Assembly (NCBI GenBank): GCA_907165065.1
Contig: OU015541.1
Location: 8,070,501 to 8,134,500, forward strand
Length of the DNA stretch: 64,000 nucleotides
Source of the DNA: Caprimulgus europaeus
Taxonomy: Eukaryota; Chordata; Aves; Caprimulgiformes; Caprimulgidae
Direction of reading: 5' to 3'
The notes under the pieces were generated by a model, which saw only the letters and a list, made by a program, of their open reading frames with translations, did no database searches and was not told the DNA's origin. This document shows, in pieces, positions 63,966 through 64,000 of this stretch. Both the position numbers and the translations under genes were made by a program. The stretch's first letter is position 1. Each line of letters begins with the position of its first letter.

Positions 63966-64000
63966 CACACTGACATTGTTGCTGTTGGCACAGAGTATCT

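Larger units (their letters stand above)
57000..64000. other. Apparently intergenic sequence downstream of NFATC2
   Basis: No coding exon, RNA gene or intact mobile element recognised on either strand. Two GC-richer patches lie at about 59,100-59,480 and 61,270-61,800. Their long minus-strand frames (such as 59093-59626) look like chance. Also present are a G-rich low-complexity run (62633-62673), a MIR-like fragment near 63,655-63,770 and a 16 bp tandem duplication at the right end. In mammals, from memory, the next gene in this direction is KCNG1, at a large distance. Confidence 0.6.

Noticed and set aside
1..64000. CRISPR arrays, prophage, operons, tRNA or rRNA genes, intact endogenous retrovirus or transposon
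   Set aside because: None seen: no regular spaced repeats, no tRNA B-box in context, no long terminal repeat pair or reverse transcriptase frame. The sequence is vertebrate intronic and intergenic DNA.

Overview
The window is vertebrate nuclear DNA carrying the 3' half of one gene, NFATC2 (NFAT1), on the + strand. NFATC2 encodes a calcineurin-regulated, Rel-homology transcription factor. The paralogue call rests on near-identity, as I recall the human protein, of the C-terminal Rel domain and the long C-terminal transactivation exon. NFATC1, NFATC3 and NFATC4 have quite different C-termini. The host is most likely a bird: the introns are fairly short, interspersed repeats are sparse and mostly short decayed CR1 and MIR-like pieces, and I see no Alu, B1 or L1. 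A turtle or crocodilian is not strictly excluded.

Layout. 1-5226 is the 3' part of an intron; the promoter and the exons for the calcineurin-docking region, SP repeats and N-terminal Rel domain lie off the left edge. Four constitutive coding exons follow: 5227-5367, 19916-19971, 20894-21020 and 22591-23286. They encode the C-terminal Rel (IPT/TIG) domain, the KRKR nuclear localization motif and the C-terminal transactivation domain. After a 23 kb intron come two alternative C-terminal exons: a predicted 88 bp cassette exon (46392-46479) ending the protein in ELIDTHLSWIQNII, and the last exon (from 50779) ending it in VNEIIRKEFSGLPARNQT. All splice junctions are GT-AG and the phases agree. The part of the protein encoded here is 353 residues (cassette included) or 357 residues (cassette skipped), the same 4-residue difference as in the human isoforms (921 and 925 aa, from memory).

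The last exon continues as a roughly 6.1 kb 3' UTR to a probable poly(A) site near 56,985-57,000. From about 57,000 to 64,000 I find only apparently intergenic DNA. No second protein gene, tRNA, rRNA, CRISPR array or intact mobile element could be supported.

Most open reading frames in the window are chance frames of under 180 codons without family resemblance. I found no undescribed biological system. The points most worth a second look are the cassette exon whose stop codon lies inside the NMD-exempt distance, a CpG-enriched patch in the large intron, the 3' UTR architecture (hairpin, Pumilio motifs, exonized repeats) and a Z-DNA-prone palindrome between the two alternative C-terminal exons.
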